A DNA stretch of 64,000 nucleotides from Dyella caseinilytica (GTDB lineage: Bacteria; Pseudomonadota; Gammaproteobacteria; Xanthomonadales; Rhodanobacteraceae), in assembly GCF_016865235.1 (NCBI RefSeq), contig NZ_CP064030.1, positions 4,402,001-4,466,000 on the forward strand, in the 5' to 3' direction. Positions within the stretch are counted from its first letter, which is position 1. Every line of letters begins with the position of its first letter. Position numbers and translations under genes: made by a program. Shown here one piece after another: positions 7,393-16,000 of the stretch. Below the pieces are notes generated by a model, which saw only the letters and a list, made by a program, of their open reading frames with translations, ran no database searches and was not told the origin of the DNA.

Positions 7393-9528
7393 TTATGCGC
7401 AAATGACGACTTTCTTCGCGGCAGGTGATTCTGACTCTTCTGCAAAGCTTTGGAGGCTTGAGATATCAACAGAACGATCGGCGCTCGCTATCGTTTCTTG
7501 ACGATGGGCAACGATGACACGGGTCACTTTGATTCCCGCCACAGCCTCGTTAATAGCCCTTTCACGTTGAGCGTCTAGATGACTAGTCGCTTCATCAAGG
7601 ACAAGAATGCTGGGCTTTCTATAAAGTGCCCGCGCGAGAATCAATCGTTGCTTTTGTCCTCCTGACAAGGAAGATCCCATATCTCCAACCAGCGTTTCAT
7701 ACCCCATGGGCATGGAAAGTATTTCTTCATGTATGCCGGCCATCTGGCAGGCCGCCACGATCGAAGTAAGCTCGGACGAAACGTCATAAAGGGATACGTT
7801 GTCAGCAATGTTCCCCGCGAAGAGATGATCATCTTGCATCACTGCACCAACTATTTGTCGATACCTCTCTAACCCATAGCGACGAATATCGATGCCACCT
7901 ATCGTTATGGCCCCCTCAGTCGGCTCAAGCAGCCCCACCAATAGCTTCACTAGTGTTGATTTCCCATGGCCACTTGGGCCGGTTATGGCAACACTTTCTC
8001 CGTAGTCGATGGAAAAGTTAAGCCTTCTCAATACCCAAGGCTCGCCTTCGGCATATCTGAAGCTGACATTTTCGAATCGAATGGAAGGATTCAATGCCGG
8101 GCCAACATAAGAGCCGAGTGCATTGGATTCCGGTGGCGTGAGCGCGATATCTGCAATTCTCTTTAAATGAAGACCAAGAACTTTGAAGTCCACCACTTTA
8201 TCGACGAATGAACCGAGTTTTGTTGAAAATTGGTCGGCTAACGCTAAATACGCAACGAGCATGCCGGCCGACAGAGCTCCATTTATGACCAAATAGGCTC
8301 CTAAAGTTATAAGAAAAACCCGCTGAATATTAATGATGGATTGACTTATTACGCTGAACGAAAGAGTTATGCGCTGAGAAAGCATCGTACGCTTGGCAGA
8401 CTCATCGTTAGCCCTTCCTAGACGATCTTTCCGTGAGGCATAGCCATTGCCGAGCTTTATGGCCTGCATGCCGCGAATGGATTCCATCAGTTCGGATTGC
8501 TGCCTTGATGTGTAAACGAGTTGCTCTTCGCTTACCTGCCATAGCTTCTTGTACATCACCACGCGAATGACCATGTAAAGTAACAAGCAAAAAACAACAA
8601 CAAGAGTCATGACTTTGCTGTAGAGAAGCAGCAAGGCCAAAGCACAGCCGCCCATCAAACCATCTAACAGCGCCTCAACAAAGCTGCTTGTCAACGTCGT
8701 TTGAATGACCTGAACCGAGTTAAATCGCGACATGACATCACCCATGTGACGCTTCTCGAAGAAGTCCATGGGAAGTCGAACAAGATGACTAAATAAATTA
8801 GTTATCCATTGACTGCTGACCGTCGCTCCCATCCAACTTAATAACCACGCTCGCACAATACCGAGCCCGCTCATAAGCATGGTAACGATCAGATAGCCCA
8901 CAGCGATGGCCGTAAGCAAGCCCAGGTCGTTGGAAACTAGAACTTGATCCATGACCCATTGGAGCTGCAAGGGAAGAGCCAAACCCAATATTTCGATGGC
9001 GAATGCAATGCCAATGATTTGGGCAGCAACCCCTCTCAATCCTCTTATTCGTCCTGTTAGTGCTGAAATGGGGACTTTCTTTTCAGGGGACTTTTCAATG
9101 AAGTCAACCCCTTTTGAGAACTCCACCAACACGCCCGTGAAGTGTTTACTCACTTCGCTCGGACTCATCACCACCCTTCCCCGGGCCGGGTCAAGGATCT
9201 CATAGTACTTCTGAGTCACTCGGCCAAGAACTACAAAGTGATTCAGGTCCCAATGCAAGATGCACGGTTTTTTGCAAATCCGTAAGTAATCTATATCCGC
9301 GCGCCTGGCTCGAGTCTCCAATCCTAGACTCGAAGCTATATCAACCATGCGCCGAAGATTTACGCCCTTGAGGGACACGTTGAATCTTCTTCGAAGGCCT
9401 GAGAGATCGGACTGGTATCCAAAGTAGTTGGCGATCATGGCCAAACAGGCCAAAGCACATTCCGTGGACTCTGTCTGCATGACGAGAGAAACACTTTCAT
9501 CTTTCGTCCAGGAGAACACATTACGCAT
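7393..9528 (-). CDS. Peptidase-containing ABC exporter (C39 PCAT)
   Basis: This 711-residue inner-membrane exporter combines a cysteine protease, a membrane domain and an ATPase. The C39 domain has QTESTEC (Gln18, Cys24), His97 in HWDLNHFVVLG and Asp113 in ILDPARG, a complete catalytic set. Transmembrane helices span about 160-440. The nucleotide-binding domain has Walker A GPSGHGKST (517-525), signature LSGGQKQR (621-628), Walker B ILVLDE (641-646) and His675. Such transporters cut leaders after GG and export the core peptide, which fits the VYGG leader at 5914-6084. I start at ATG 9528 (MRNVFSW): it follows GAGGGAG and overlaps the HlyD stop by eight bases. An upstream in-frame start would run 37 residues into the HlyD gene. 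Confidence 0.93.
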   Translation of the reverse strand: MRNVFSWTKDESVSLVMQTESTECALACLAMIANYFGYQSDLSGLRRRFNVSLKGVNLRRMVDIASSLGLETRARRADIDYLRICKKPCILHWDLNHFVVLGRVTQKYYEILDPARGRVVMSPSEVSKHFTGVLVEFSKGVDFIEKSPEKKVPISALTGRIRGLRGVAAQIIGIAFAIEILGLALPLQLQWVMDQVLVSNDLGLLTAIAVGYLIVTMLMSGLGIVRAWLLSWMGATVSSQWITNLFSHLVRLPMDFFEKRHMGDVMSRFNSVQVIQTTLTSSFVEALLDGLMGGCALALLLLYSKVMTLVVVFCLLLYMVIRVVMYKKLWQVSEEQLVYTSRQQSELMESIRGMQAIKLGNGYASRKDRLGRANDESAKRTMLSQRITLSFSVISQSIINIQRVFLITLGAYLVINGALSAGMLVAYLALADQFSTKLGSFVDKVVDFKVLGLHLKRIADIALTPPESNALGSYVGPALNPSIRFENVSFRYAEGEPWVLRRLNFSIDYGESVAITGPSGHGKSTLVKLLVGLLEPTEGAITIGGIDIRRYGLERYRQIVGAVMQDDHLFAGNIADNVSLYDVSSELTSIVAACQMAGIHEEILSMPMGYETLVGDMGSSLSGGQKQRLILARALYRKPSILVLDEATSHLDAQRERAINEAVAGIKVTRVIVAHRQETIASADRSVDISSLQSFAEESESPAAKKVVICA

Positions 9529-10801
9529 GAAGCGGCTCCCTCGTTTTCGAGAACGCCTCTTGCACTCTGTGATCGAACCCGTAGATCGGATCCAGAATCC
9601 AATCAATGAGTCGACGACTTCCCAAGAGGATATCGGCATCCACGGCCATGCCAGCTCTCAGGTGCTCATCCTGTCCATAAGCGTTGACGTATTGCTTATC
9701 TAAAGCCACTTCAATGAGATAGCTCGGCGATGAAAATTCGCCGCCGGTGATCTTGTTCAAGTCTTCGGGTGACACGGCGCTTTTTGACACACTCAGCACG
9801 CGCCCATGATGGGCTCCAAATTTTTCATAGGGGAAAGCCCGGTAGCGGAGCAGAACCGACTCGTCTGAGTGCAGAAGGCCGACACTCGAAGTGGGCACCC
9901 AAAGCTCCGCCCTGAGAAAAGCCCCGGAGGGGAGGAGCGTAAGAAGTAATTGGTTGGAGGAAACTGTTTGCCCAGTATGCGCCAGAAGGTTAGCTACAGT
10001 TCCTGAAGTGGTAGAACGAAGAACTATCTCTTTTTGCGCCGCATTCTGCGCAATTTCTTGATCTACTTCGGCGAGCTCTCTGGTTAGATCGTTACGTTTT
10101 ACGTCGAGTGACAAAGGTTCTTGACTTATCTGCACCTCAGAATCATCAAGTTGTTGTTGCAGCTGCAATACCAACGAATTCAGTTGCTCGTACTCGGCCA
10201 TATCCTGCAGCGCAGACTCGTGCTGTTGGGATACCTGAACACGGCTGATCAACCCTGAGTTCTCGACTTTCAACCACTGCTCATAAGTGGCGTTGGCGCT
10301 TTGATACCGCTCCATCTGTAGCTTAGCCTGCTTCTTAGCCTGCGCTATTTGTTCGCGCAGAGATGCCGCCTTGTTTTCCAGATTCTCCTTTCGGAGCGCG
10401 CTAAATTCGGCTTGCTCTTTTGAGTCTTCTTCCAGCCTTCTTTTTTTTATTTGAAGCTGCTCGTTGATTTTTTCTTGCGTATCGCCCTGGTCTGCACTTA
10501 TGGAGGCACCCGATATCTCAATCAACGGCTGACCCGAAGTGACCTCATCCCCCTGCGAAACAAGGACTTTAGTTACGATGCCGGGTGAGGAAGGAACGAT
10601 GTTTATAAGTCCCGTATTCGGGACGAGAAATCCACTTGCCTTCTGACGGCGTTGGAATTGCGCAAAAAATAAAAGCGCGATCAAAGCGGCAATGGTGATC
10701 AAGCCCAGGCAGGCGTAGAACCATCCCGTTCTGGGCGGATCGATACGTACATCTTCAAGCCACGCCTTACGCTGAGCTTCGATGACTTCCTTTCGAAACA
10801 T
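9521..10801 (-). CDS. HlyD-family periplasmic adaptor of the peptide exporter
   Basis: This 426-residue membrane-fusion protein has a short cytosolic start (MFRKEVIEAQRKAWLEDVRI), one membrane anchor at about 28-48, and a lipoyl-like half motif GIVTKVLVSQGDEVTSGQPLI near 85. A long alpha-helical hairpin rich in Gln, Glu and Lys spans about 110-260. The second lipoyl half is SGTVANLLAHTGQTVSSNQLLL, with beta-barrel and membrane-proximal domains to the end. It links the C39 exporter to an outer-membrane channel. No TolC gene is in the window, so a housekeeping TolC is probably used. It is the first gene of the HlyD-ABC-ligase-precursor order and is translationally coupled to the ABC gene. Confidence 0.92.
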   Translation of the reverse strand: MFRKEVIEAQRKAWLEDVRIDPPRTGWFYACLGLITIAALIALLFFAQFQRRQKASGFLVPNTGLINIVPSSPGIVTKVLVSQGDEVTSGQPLIEISGASISADQGDTQEKINEQLQIKKRRLEEDSKEQAEFSALRKENLENKAASLREQIAQAKKQAKLQMERYQSANATYEQWLKVENSGLISRVQVSQQHESALQDMAEYEQLNSLVLQLQQQLDDSEVQISQEPLSLDVKRNDLTRELAEVDQEIAQNAAQKEIVLRSTTSGTVANLLAHTGQTVSSNQLLLTLLPSGAFLRAELWVPTSSVGLLHSDESVLLRYRAFPYEKFGAHHGRVLSVSKSAVSPEDLNKITGGEFSSPSYLIEVALDKQYVNAYGQDEHLRAGMAVDADILLGSRRLIDWILDPIYGFDHRVQEAFSKTREPLHA

Positions 10802-11147
10802 TCACACGTCCTTGTGGTGCTCACTGGCCCAAGCAAATCGCCGCGCCAGTCGCCGCTTTCCCCATAACCAAACGCGGCCCTGCCTTGCCGCCGCAAGCCA
10901 CACTCCTTACAGGCGATAGGCTGGCCTCAAAGGGCGCCCAATGCTCAAAGGAACGTGATTAATTTGGTTAACGCTTGATGAAATCGTAGGCTAAAAAACG
11001 AAAAGTGAAATTTATGTGTAGATCTCAATTTGGCATTTTTTGTTGATCGAATTCCTTTCCTTTCCATGAGTTAAACTATTGTTTTAACTGCAAAAAAAGG
11101 CCGCAATACTCTTTATGAGAATTATTTGACCATTCCTCCTCACTGGA
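10802..11147 (-). promoter_or_regulatory. AT-rich upstream region of the peptide cluster
   Basis: This 346-base gap contains no supported gene and probably carries the promoter of the HlyD-led operon. It is clearly AT-rich around 10965-11090. An inverted repeat AGTTAAA (11069-11075) / TTTAACT (11083-11089) lies in it and could be an operator. I could not fix convincing -35 and -10 boxes by eye. Confidence 0.4.
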
Positions 11148-11417
11148 TCAATGCGCCTGCGCATGATCTATGCTGGTCGTGGCCTTAGCGACGGCCTCCA
11201 GCACTTCACCGATCTCAAAGCTCAAATCACCGAAGAGCCGTCCGATCAAGCTACGGCGAATGAAAAGTATCGTGTCGTGATCGCCGTTAGATGTGGCGGT
11301 GCCGGCGAACTGCGCCATGAGCAGCAGTTTGTCGCGGGTCGTACATAGATCATCGTATTGATCTTGAGACAACACGTAACCCTCGACATTGAGCAAGTCG
11401 TGAGGAAGTTTATTCAT
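11148..11417 (-). CDS. Small XAC0095-like protein
   Basis: This 89-residue acidic cytosolic protein contains VEGYVLSQDQYDDLCTTRDK, LLLMAQFAGTATSNGD and DLSFEIGEVLEAVAKAT. The N-terminal pattern GY.L.Q..YD.L...RDKL is what I recall from the small XAC0095-like proteins typical of Xanthomonadales. Their function is unknown to me. GGAG precedes the ATG by eight bases, and a strong hairpin lies just upstream (11441-11465). It is followed by a 346-base gap before the HlyD gene, so membership in the peptide operon is doubtful. Confidence 0.7.
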   Translation of the reverse strand: MNKLPHDLLNVEGYVLSQDQYDDLCTTRDKLLLMAQFAGTATSNGDHDTILFIRRSLIGRLFGDLSFEIGEVLEAVAKATTSIDHAQAH

Positions 11418-11440
11418 GGGCGTACTCCATTACCGTAGGT

Positions 11441-11465
11441 CACGCCACGTATTGCGCGTGGCGTG
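11441..11465. promoter_or_regulatory. Perfect GC-rich stem-loop upstream of the XAC0095-like gene
   Basis: CACGCCACG (11441-11449) and CGTGGCGTG (11457-11465) form a perfect 9-bp stem with a 7-nt loop, 24 bases before the start codon of the small gene. It may be a 5' leader hairpin or a terminator of something upstream that has been lost. Confidence 0.4.
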
Positions 11466-12091
11466 ATGGGCTGCAGGAAAAACCCTGCACGTGTTGGCGG
11501 AACTAACTGATTCCGTTTTTACGTTTGCCCAGTGTGGCCCGACGCCGTCCAGTATGAGCGGCGGTGAAGCAGTATGAAAATCGGCTTGGCGGGGACACGC
11601 GTGTGCGTGTGTGCCGTATGATCGAGCGTAACCATGGTCAACTCTCGCTTAGTTGGTTGTGGCCAGCGGATCGTTTGGGTTGCCGCCCAGGCGATCCGCG
11701 CTACTTCACTCATGTCGGGCGTGTCGTGCTCACAAAGGCCGATGGGCACGCCCGACAACAGCACCATCGCATACAAGCAGTGCCGTCATCTGTCAGGGGA
11801 CGCGGATTGGTATTGACGGTAAAGCTGATGTGCTTTAGCCGACGTCGACCTGCCATGCGCCGCGTCGCCATTCAACGAAGTCGATGTTAAGCGTCCGGCA
11901 TTTTTCGATAAGCGACATGCTCGTGCGCGAATGACCGGTCGTCGCGGTGTTTGTGAATAACCCACTCCCCGCTGGTTCTTCAAGGCCTAGCTTTGTTGGC
12001 GATTCGCTAAAACATAGGGTGGTGGACGTTCGAAGTGAGGGGCTCAGCCCGACTTGGGCCACAGTGGCTGCGCGATGACTTTCGTTGTAAA
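11466..12091. other. Degraded stretch without a clear gene
   Basis: No intact gene is supported. On the minus strand, frames near 11520-11770 (VLLSGVPIGLCEHDTPDMSE) and 11840-11950 (SLIEKCRTLNIDFVEWRRGA) have a coding-like composition but lack starts and family resemblance that I could name. They read as fragments of lost genes. Confidence 0.35.
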
Positions 12092-12496
12092 TCATTTTCT
12101 ATTGCCGAAACTCACAGGGGTTTCATTGCTCAACTTGAATGCGCTGGCCCGCTCCTCTTCAATGGGTCGAACCTCGTATATCAAACCGCAGGCCAGGCAA
12201 GGATTCTGCGCGGCAAGTGCAGCGGCTTCGGCCAGGCTGTGAGCCAAGAAGAACCAATAGCCACCCACGACCTCCTTGCCTTCGGCAAAGGGACCGTCAA
12301 TCACGCCACTCCTTGAGACAATTTTTGCGTCTCGCGCGAGCCTCTGTCCCGATTTCATCACCCCTTCGCTGACGAGCCGGTCGTGCCAGATGTAGAAGTC
12401 GTCAATCGCCTTCTGTATGTCCTCGGGCGATCTGTCTTGATCCCACTGCCCGCGGGAGATGACGAGGTACTCTGATAGCGAGGTCGTGTTGATCAT
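12092..12496 (-). CDS. YCII-related (DGPF) domain protein
   Basis: This 134-residue cytosolic protein carries the DGPF-type YCII signature DGPFAEGKEVVGGYWFFLAH, preceded by DFYIWHDRLVSEGVMKSGQR and followed by LAEAAALAAQNPCLACG. YCII-like proteins have a ferredoxin-like fold, and a few have been shown to hydrolyse or rearrange small metabolites; most, including this DGPF subtype, have no assigned reaction. ATG 12496 is chosen because GGGAGAAGCC lies directly before it. The frame stays open upstream but enters a repeat (12557-12593). It is next to a VOC/PhnB-like gene, a pairing often seen in clusters around ECF sigma factors, but no sigma gene is present here. Confidence 0.82.
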   Translation of the reverse strand: MINTTSLSEYLVISRGQWDQDRSPEDIQKAIDDFYIWHDRLVSEGVMKSGQRLARDAKIVSRSGVIDGPFAEGKEVVGGYWFFLAHSLAEAAALAAQNPCLACGLIYEVRPIEEERASAFKLSNETPVSFGNRK

Positions 12497-12556
12497 GGCT
12501 TCTCCCAGTGGCACTCGTTCGTCTTCGAGGTTCCAGGGGCCTACGAGCCCCGCACT

Positions 12557-12593
12557 GGAACGACGAACGGGGTTTTCTGGAATCGACATTGTC
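12557..12593. repeat. 37-nt dispersed repeat, copy A
   Basis: This segment matches 47907-47943 at 31 of 37 positions, in the same orientation. On the minus strand both copies would encode MSI-x-E-x-PVRRS (MSIPENPVRRS here). It lies upstream of the YCII gene and is not part of a recognised gene. Confidence 0.5.
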
Positions 12594-12681
12594 CCGCGAA
12601 TTTTTCCGGCGATTGAGACGCAAGGCCCCTGCGCGGGCCTCACATGGCTTTGTGCGCCTGGTTACGTGAAGCATCCGTGGC

Positions 12682-13161
12682 TCATGCGCTACCGCGCACG
12701 GCCGCCTCGATCTTCGCGACATCTATTTTCCGCATCTCCATCATCGCCTTGAACGCACGCTTCGCGACATCGCCGCCACTCGCCATCGCCTCGCTGAGAA
12801 CGCGTGGCGTGATCTGCCAGGAAATACCCCACCTGTCCTTGCACCAACCGCATGCGCTCTCCATACCTCCGTTGCCGACGATTGCGTTCCAGTAACGGTC
12901 GGTCTCAGCCTGGTCGTCGGTGGCGATTTGAAAGGAGAACGCCTCGTTATGTTTGAACGCGTCCCCTCCGTTGAGGCCGAGGCATGGCACGCCGCACACC
13001 GTGAACTTGACGGTCAAAACGACGCCCGCTTTACCACCTGGAAAATCGGATGGCGCCCTGCTCACTTCACCGACCGCGCTGTCGGGAAACGTTTGAGCGT
13101 AAAAGCGCGCGGCCTCTTCAGCATCATGGTTGTACCACAGGCAAATCGTGTTCTTGTTCAT
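12682..13161 (-). CDS. VOC-superfamily protein of the PhnB type
   Basis: This 159-residue protein has the glyoxalase/bleomycin-resistance fold as found in the PhnB-like 3-demethylubiquinone-methyltransferase-named family. Diagnostic pieces are CLWYNHDAEEAARFYAQTFP, VLTVKFTVCGVPCLGLNGGD, EAFSFQIATDDQAETDRYW and CGWCKDRWGISWQITP. Proteins of this type are probably small-molecule or metal-dependent enzymes, usually without a known substrate; the methyltransferase name is historical and not a real activity. GGAGAGTAACG precedes the ATG. The gene lies 185 bases upstream of the YCII gene on the same strand. Confidence 0.88.
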   Translation of the reverse strand: MNKNTICLWYNHDAEEAARFYAQTFPDSAVGEVSRAPSDFPGGKAGVVLTVKFTVCGVPCLGLNGGDAFKHNEAFSFQIATDDQAETDRYWNAIVGNGGMESACGWCKDRWGISWQITPRVLSEAMASGGDVAKRAFKAMMEMRKIDVAKIEAAVRGSA

Positions 13162-13358
13162 CGTTACTCTCCTCTATTTGCCGCCAGACGAGCGTCGATG
13201 CGATATATCTGCCGCGGGTCGGTAGCGGACATGTCGGACTTGGTGCGGGAGGAATAGCAGGCTTTTGGCGTAAAATACAACTTGGCGGTGCCCAGCAACC
13301 CCATTGCTTCCACAGGAAGTGAGCGTGACCCGACTGCAAGATCAGCCAGCTTATAGGT

Positions 13359-14000
13359 TCAACTTTCCGGAATGGCTGCAGCAGCGAATGGTGCTAGCAC
13401 CGTCCAACCAAGGTTCTCATAGAGGTTGCGGCCGTCCTCAGTCGCGACGAGAAGCTGCGGACTGACAAGGGATTTTCTCGCTGCGCCAAGAGCGCCCATC
13501 ACCGCGACACCCAGTCCTTTCCGCCTGTGATCCTGCGCTGTTTCGATTCGGTCATACATGAAGACATCTTCCGTTTCTGCCGCGCTTCCGCTCGCGGCCA
13601 GATTGCCGTCCGGAGCGATGATGCAAGCTCGGCTGACAGGTCCGGTTTGATGAAACTCCATCCTGTACCCATTCGCCAGAGGCTTTGCATCGAAGGTTGC
13701 CACGGCCGCCTTCATGAAATAGTTCGTCGGCTGAACCTCCCAGCGAGCTGGCAGCACACTTCGCAACTCCTCGTCAGAGCCGCACAGCTTCAAGTAATGC
13801 CGCGGAGCCGTGATGTCATGCGCGATGGCGCGCAATCCATCACATAGCTGTGCAAATACCCATCGTTTCACTTCTTTTTCCGAGTGGGTATCCACTCGGA
13901 CGCCTCCGCGATCGGGAACAGGAAGCGGAGCGCCCCGAGCAATGGAGTGCGCTGCTTGCCAGGCGAAAACGAGCTTTGGATCGACGTGGGACGTGGTCAT
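13359..14000 (-). CDS. GNAT-family N-acetyltransferase
   Basis: This 213-residue protein has the acetyl-CoA-binding motif ETAQDHRRKGLGVAVMGALG in its second half and the typical last strand LLVATEDGRNLYENLGW. The N-terminal half (MTTSHVDPKLVFAWQAAHSI and onwards) is longer than in minimal GNATs and may shape an acceptor pocket. The substrate is unknown. I start at ATG 14000; an in-frame TTG at 14045 would add 15 residues and has no better ribosome binding site. It stands alone after a 400-base gene-free stretch. Confidence 0.8.
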   Translation of the reverse strand: MTTSHVDPKLVFAWQAAHSIARGAPLPVPDRGGVRVDTHSEKEVKRWVFAQLCDGLRAIAHDITAPRHYLKLCGSDEELRSVLPARWEVQPTNYFMKAAVATFDAKPLANGYRMEFHQTGPVSRACIIAPDGNLAASGSAAETEDVFMYDRIETAQDHRRKGLGVAVMGALGAARKSLVSPQLLVATEDGRNLYENLGWTVLAPFAAAAIPES

Positions 14001-14435
14001 AGCTGATCGTATGCAGTGCTCAGATAGGGGCGCATTGTCCGGCAACCACGGTACTGTGCCATGTTGACCATCAGCCTCGACGTTCCCCTCGATTTTCGAC
14101 TAGAGCACTGCTCTTTCTCAGGAGCTAAGACGACAGCTATCAGAAAGGACGAGAGGAAGGCATAGCAAACCATGGAAAGACGAGCGTTCCGTACATCTAT
14201 CCCCGTTTGTGACTGCATCTCGACATGCTCGCAAGGGCGTCACTCAAGAGCAGGTTCCCGCCGAGGCGCGCACATTGGTTGACGCCGGCGATATACCAGT
14301 CATTGAAATTTTGCCAAATACTGGGGACCGGCTTACTGAATTCCCCGGCACGCATGTGCGAGGGCGTTGTTGAGTACCTCGACCTGTCTCAATGCCACTA
14401 TGGCGGTTATTGCAGAACCAACATATGAAATCCGA
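14001..14435. other. Intergenic stretch, nothing recognised
   Basis: This gap between the GNAT and the methyltransferase carries short frames only, none with a ribosome binding site or recognisable motif. It marks the edge of the polysaccharide region. Confidence 0.4.
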
Positions 14436-15122
14436 TCAAATCAAACTCCCTTTGCCATAGATATAGAAATCGGCGAGTGAGCCCGTATCGTTGTCTCCGG
14501 TGTAGGGATAACGATTGGGTATATGTTGGAACAGTCGCCAACCAGGCGCATTCGCACGCACCCATCGACTGAACTGGCGGTGGCGCACATGCGCGGGCTG
14601 CGCCTGCGACTCGTCTTTATCGGACGAGTAGATCACGACATAATCCCGCGCCGCGCCAAACAAGGTCCGCATGTACGTTTCGTAGACCTCGTCTTCCGTC
14701 AGGTGATAGATCACATCCAGCGATAACGCGAGCTGGGCCGTCTGCCCTGAATAGTCGTGCACCAGCAGGAACGACTTGCTCGCATCACTGGCGAAGCGGC
14801 GGGCGCAGCCTTCGATCGCATGCGGACTTACATCGAGGCCGAGATAAGACGGATATCTAGCCAGCGTCAATTGGTTACCATCACCGCATCCGAACTCGAT
14901 CACGTCGCGAATATCATGGCTGGCGACGAAGTCGTTCAACACTTCTGCCTTGAATTCAGCGAGACGGTTATACGAACCTGCGCCGGAGTTGCCGCCTTCG
15001 CGATATCGCGCGATCCAATAATCCTCTGAATCCTGGAAAGGCCTGGGAGGATTAAGCCATCGCCGGTATACGCTGCGAGCAACGGGGCCGATGACGGGAA
15101 TTCGTTTGATGAGATTTTTCAT
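14436..15122 (-). CDS. SAM-dependent methyltransferase of the polysaccharide region
   Basis: This 228-residue cytosolic enzyme has motif I VIEFGCGDGNQLTLARY near residues 70-90, then YLGLDVSPHAIEGCARRF and a later ALSLDVIYHLTEDEVYETYM, the class I methyltransferase pattern seen in polysaccharide clusters. The final region ends with a FYIYGKG strand. It would methylate a sugar or a lipid-linked glycan. It is the last gene of a minus-strand trio with a formyltransferase and a polysaccharide deacetylase. A 107-base gap separates it from the formyltransferase gene. Confidence 0.82.
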   Translation of the reverse strand: MKNLIKRIPVIGPVARSVYRRWLNPPRPFQDSEDYWIARYREGGNSGAGSYNRLAEFKAEVLNDFVASHDIRDVIEFGCGDGNQLTLARYPSYLGLDVSPHAIEGCARRFASDASKSFLLVHDYSGQTAQLALSLDVIYHLTEDEVYETYMRTLFGAARDYVVIYSSDKDESQAQPAHVRHRQFSRWVRANAPGWRLFQHIPNRYPYTGDNDTGSLADFYIYGKGSLI

Positions 15123-15229
15123 GATGGCATTCCTGTAATGTGGGACCCGTTATGTTGCCTAGGTGGTTACCCCAGGCTGACGCTTCGGCGCCGAGGCTAA
15201 TTCCCCTTACGATCCATTGAAACGCGTCG

Positions 15230-16000
15230 TCATTTGACGCCACGTTGCTGTCGCGCCTGCCAATATCCAAACAACGTGGGGTGATACCACTGTCGCGACG
15301 GTCCTTCGCTGACGCGAGGAACGAGGCGACCAGCGGCGACATCGCGCAATGCAGCGCTCATCAATGGCAGCCCCTGCACCAGTTGCAGGACCGGATAGGT
15401 GGTGAAATTGTCTTCGGCTTCGGGCGCTATCAGTGCCTGATAAAGGATGCCGCCCGTGTCGACCCCCGCATCCACCAGATGAACGGTGACACCGCAACGC
15501 ATGCGGTCATCACTGGCCAGCGCCCAATAGCCGCCGTGCACACCGCGATAGGCAGGCGTGACACCCATATGCATGTTGATGAAAGGCGCATCCACCGAAG
15601 TCAGCAGTTTCTTCGACAGGATACGCGTGCCGTTCACTACTACCGCCTGAGGCGCAAGCTTTCGCAGACGTTTCGCCACACTGCGCTCGTTGGTGCTGGC
15701 AACATGGTTGACTATCTGCGTGGAAATCGGTTCGTCCGACAGGCCATGCTGAGACAGCAGCTGTTCCATACGCGCACGAGAGGCGCGACCAAGTAACCGG
15801 CTGTAGAGAATGAACGCGAATTGCCCCAGCGTCTGGGTCAGGCCAAGCTTGCGTGCGCGATGACGCAGCATTTTGAGCACCGACGTTTTTCGCTCAAGAA
15901 CAACTTCAACGATGTCGAATTCCTCTCGAAGGCTGTGATACATCGCCCGTGTGGATAGACAGTCGACGGCAAGCATCACAATCCGCACTTTAGCCGGCAT
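15230..16000 (-). CDS. Formyltransferase-family enzyme, probably sugar N-formyltransferase
   Basis: This 256-residue protein carries the formyl_trans_N core: VVVNGTRILSKKLL, the active-site strand INMHMGVTPAYRGVHGGYWA with the conserved Asn and His, and VTVHLVDAGVDTGGILYQ with the catalytic Asp. These are the three catalytic residues of 10-formyl-THF-dependent transferases. The lack of a tRNA-binding domain and the location point to N-formylation of an amino sugar rather than Met-tRNA. It starts at ATG 16000, overlapping the deacetylase stop by eleven bases; a start ten residues upstream is also open. The N-terminal 90 residues (VDCLSTRAMYHSLREEFDIV) diverge from classic family members. Confidence 0.82.
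   Translation of the reverse strand: MPAKVRIVMLAVDCLSTRAMYHSLREEFDIVEVVLERKTSVLKMLRHRARKLGLTQTLGQFAFILYSRLLGRASRARMEQLLSQHGLSDEPISTQIVNHVASTNERSVAKRLRKLAPQAVVVNGTRILSKKLLTSVDAPFINMHMGVTPAYRGVHGGYWALASDDRMRCGVTVHLVDAGVDTGGILYQALIAPEAEDNFTTYPVLQLVQGLPLMSAALRDVAAGRLVPRVSEGPSRQWYHPTLFGYWQARQQRGVK

Noticed and set aside
10947..11066. Second small peptide gene upstream of the HlyD gene (MERKGIRSTKNAKLRSTHKF)
   Set aside because: It has no ribosome binding site, no GG leader end, and a basic composition typical of chance AT-rich frames.
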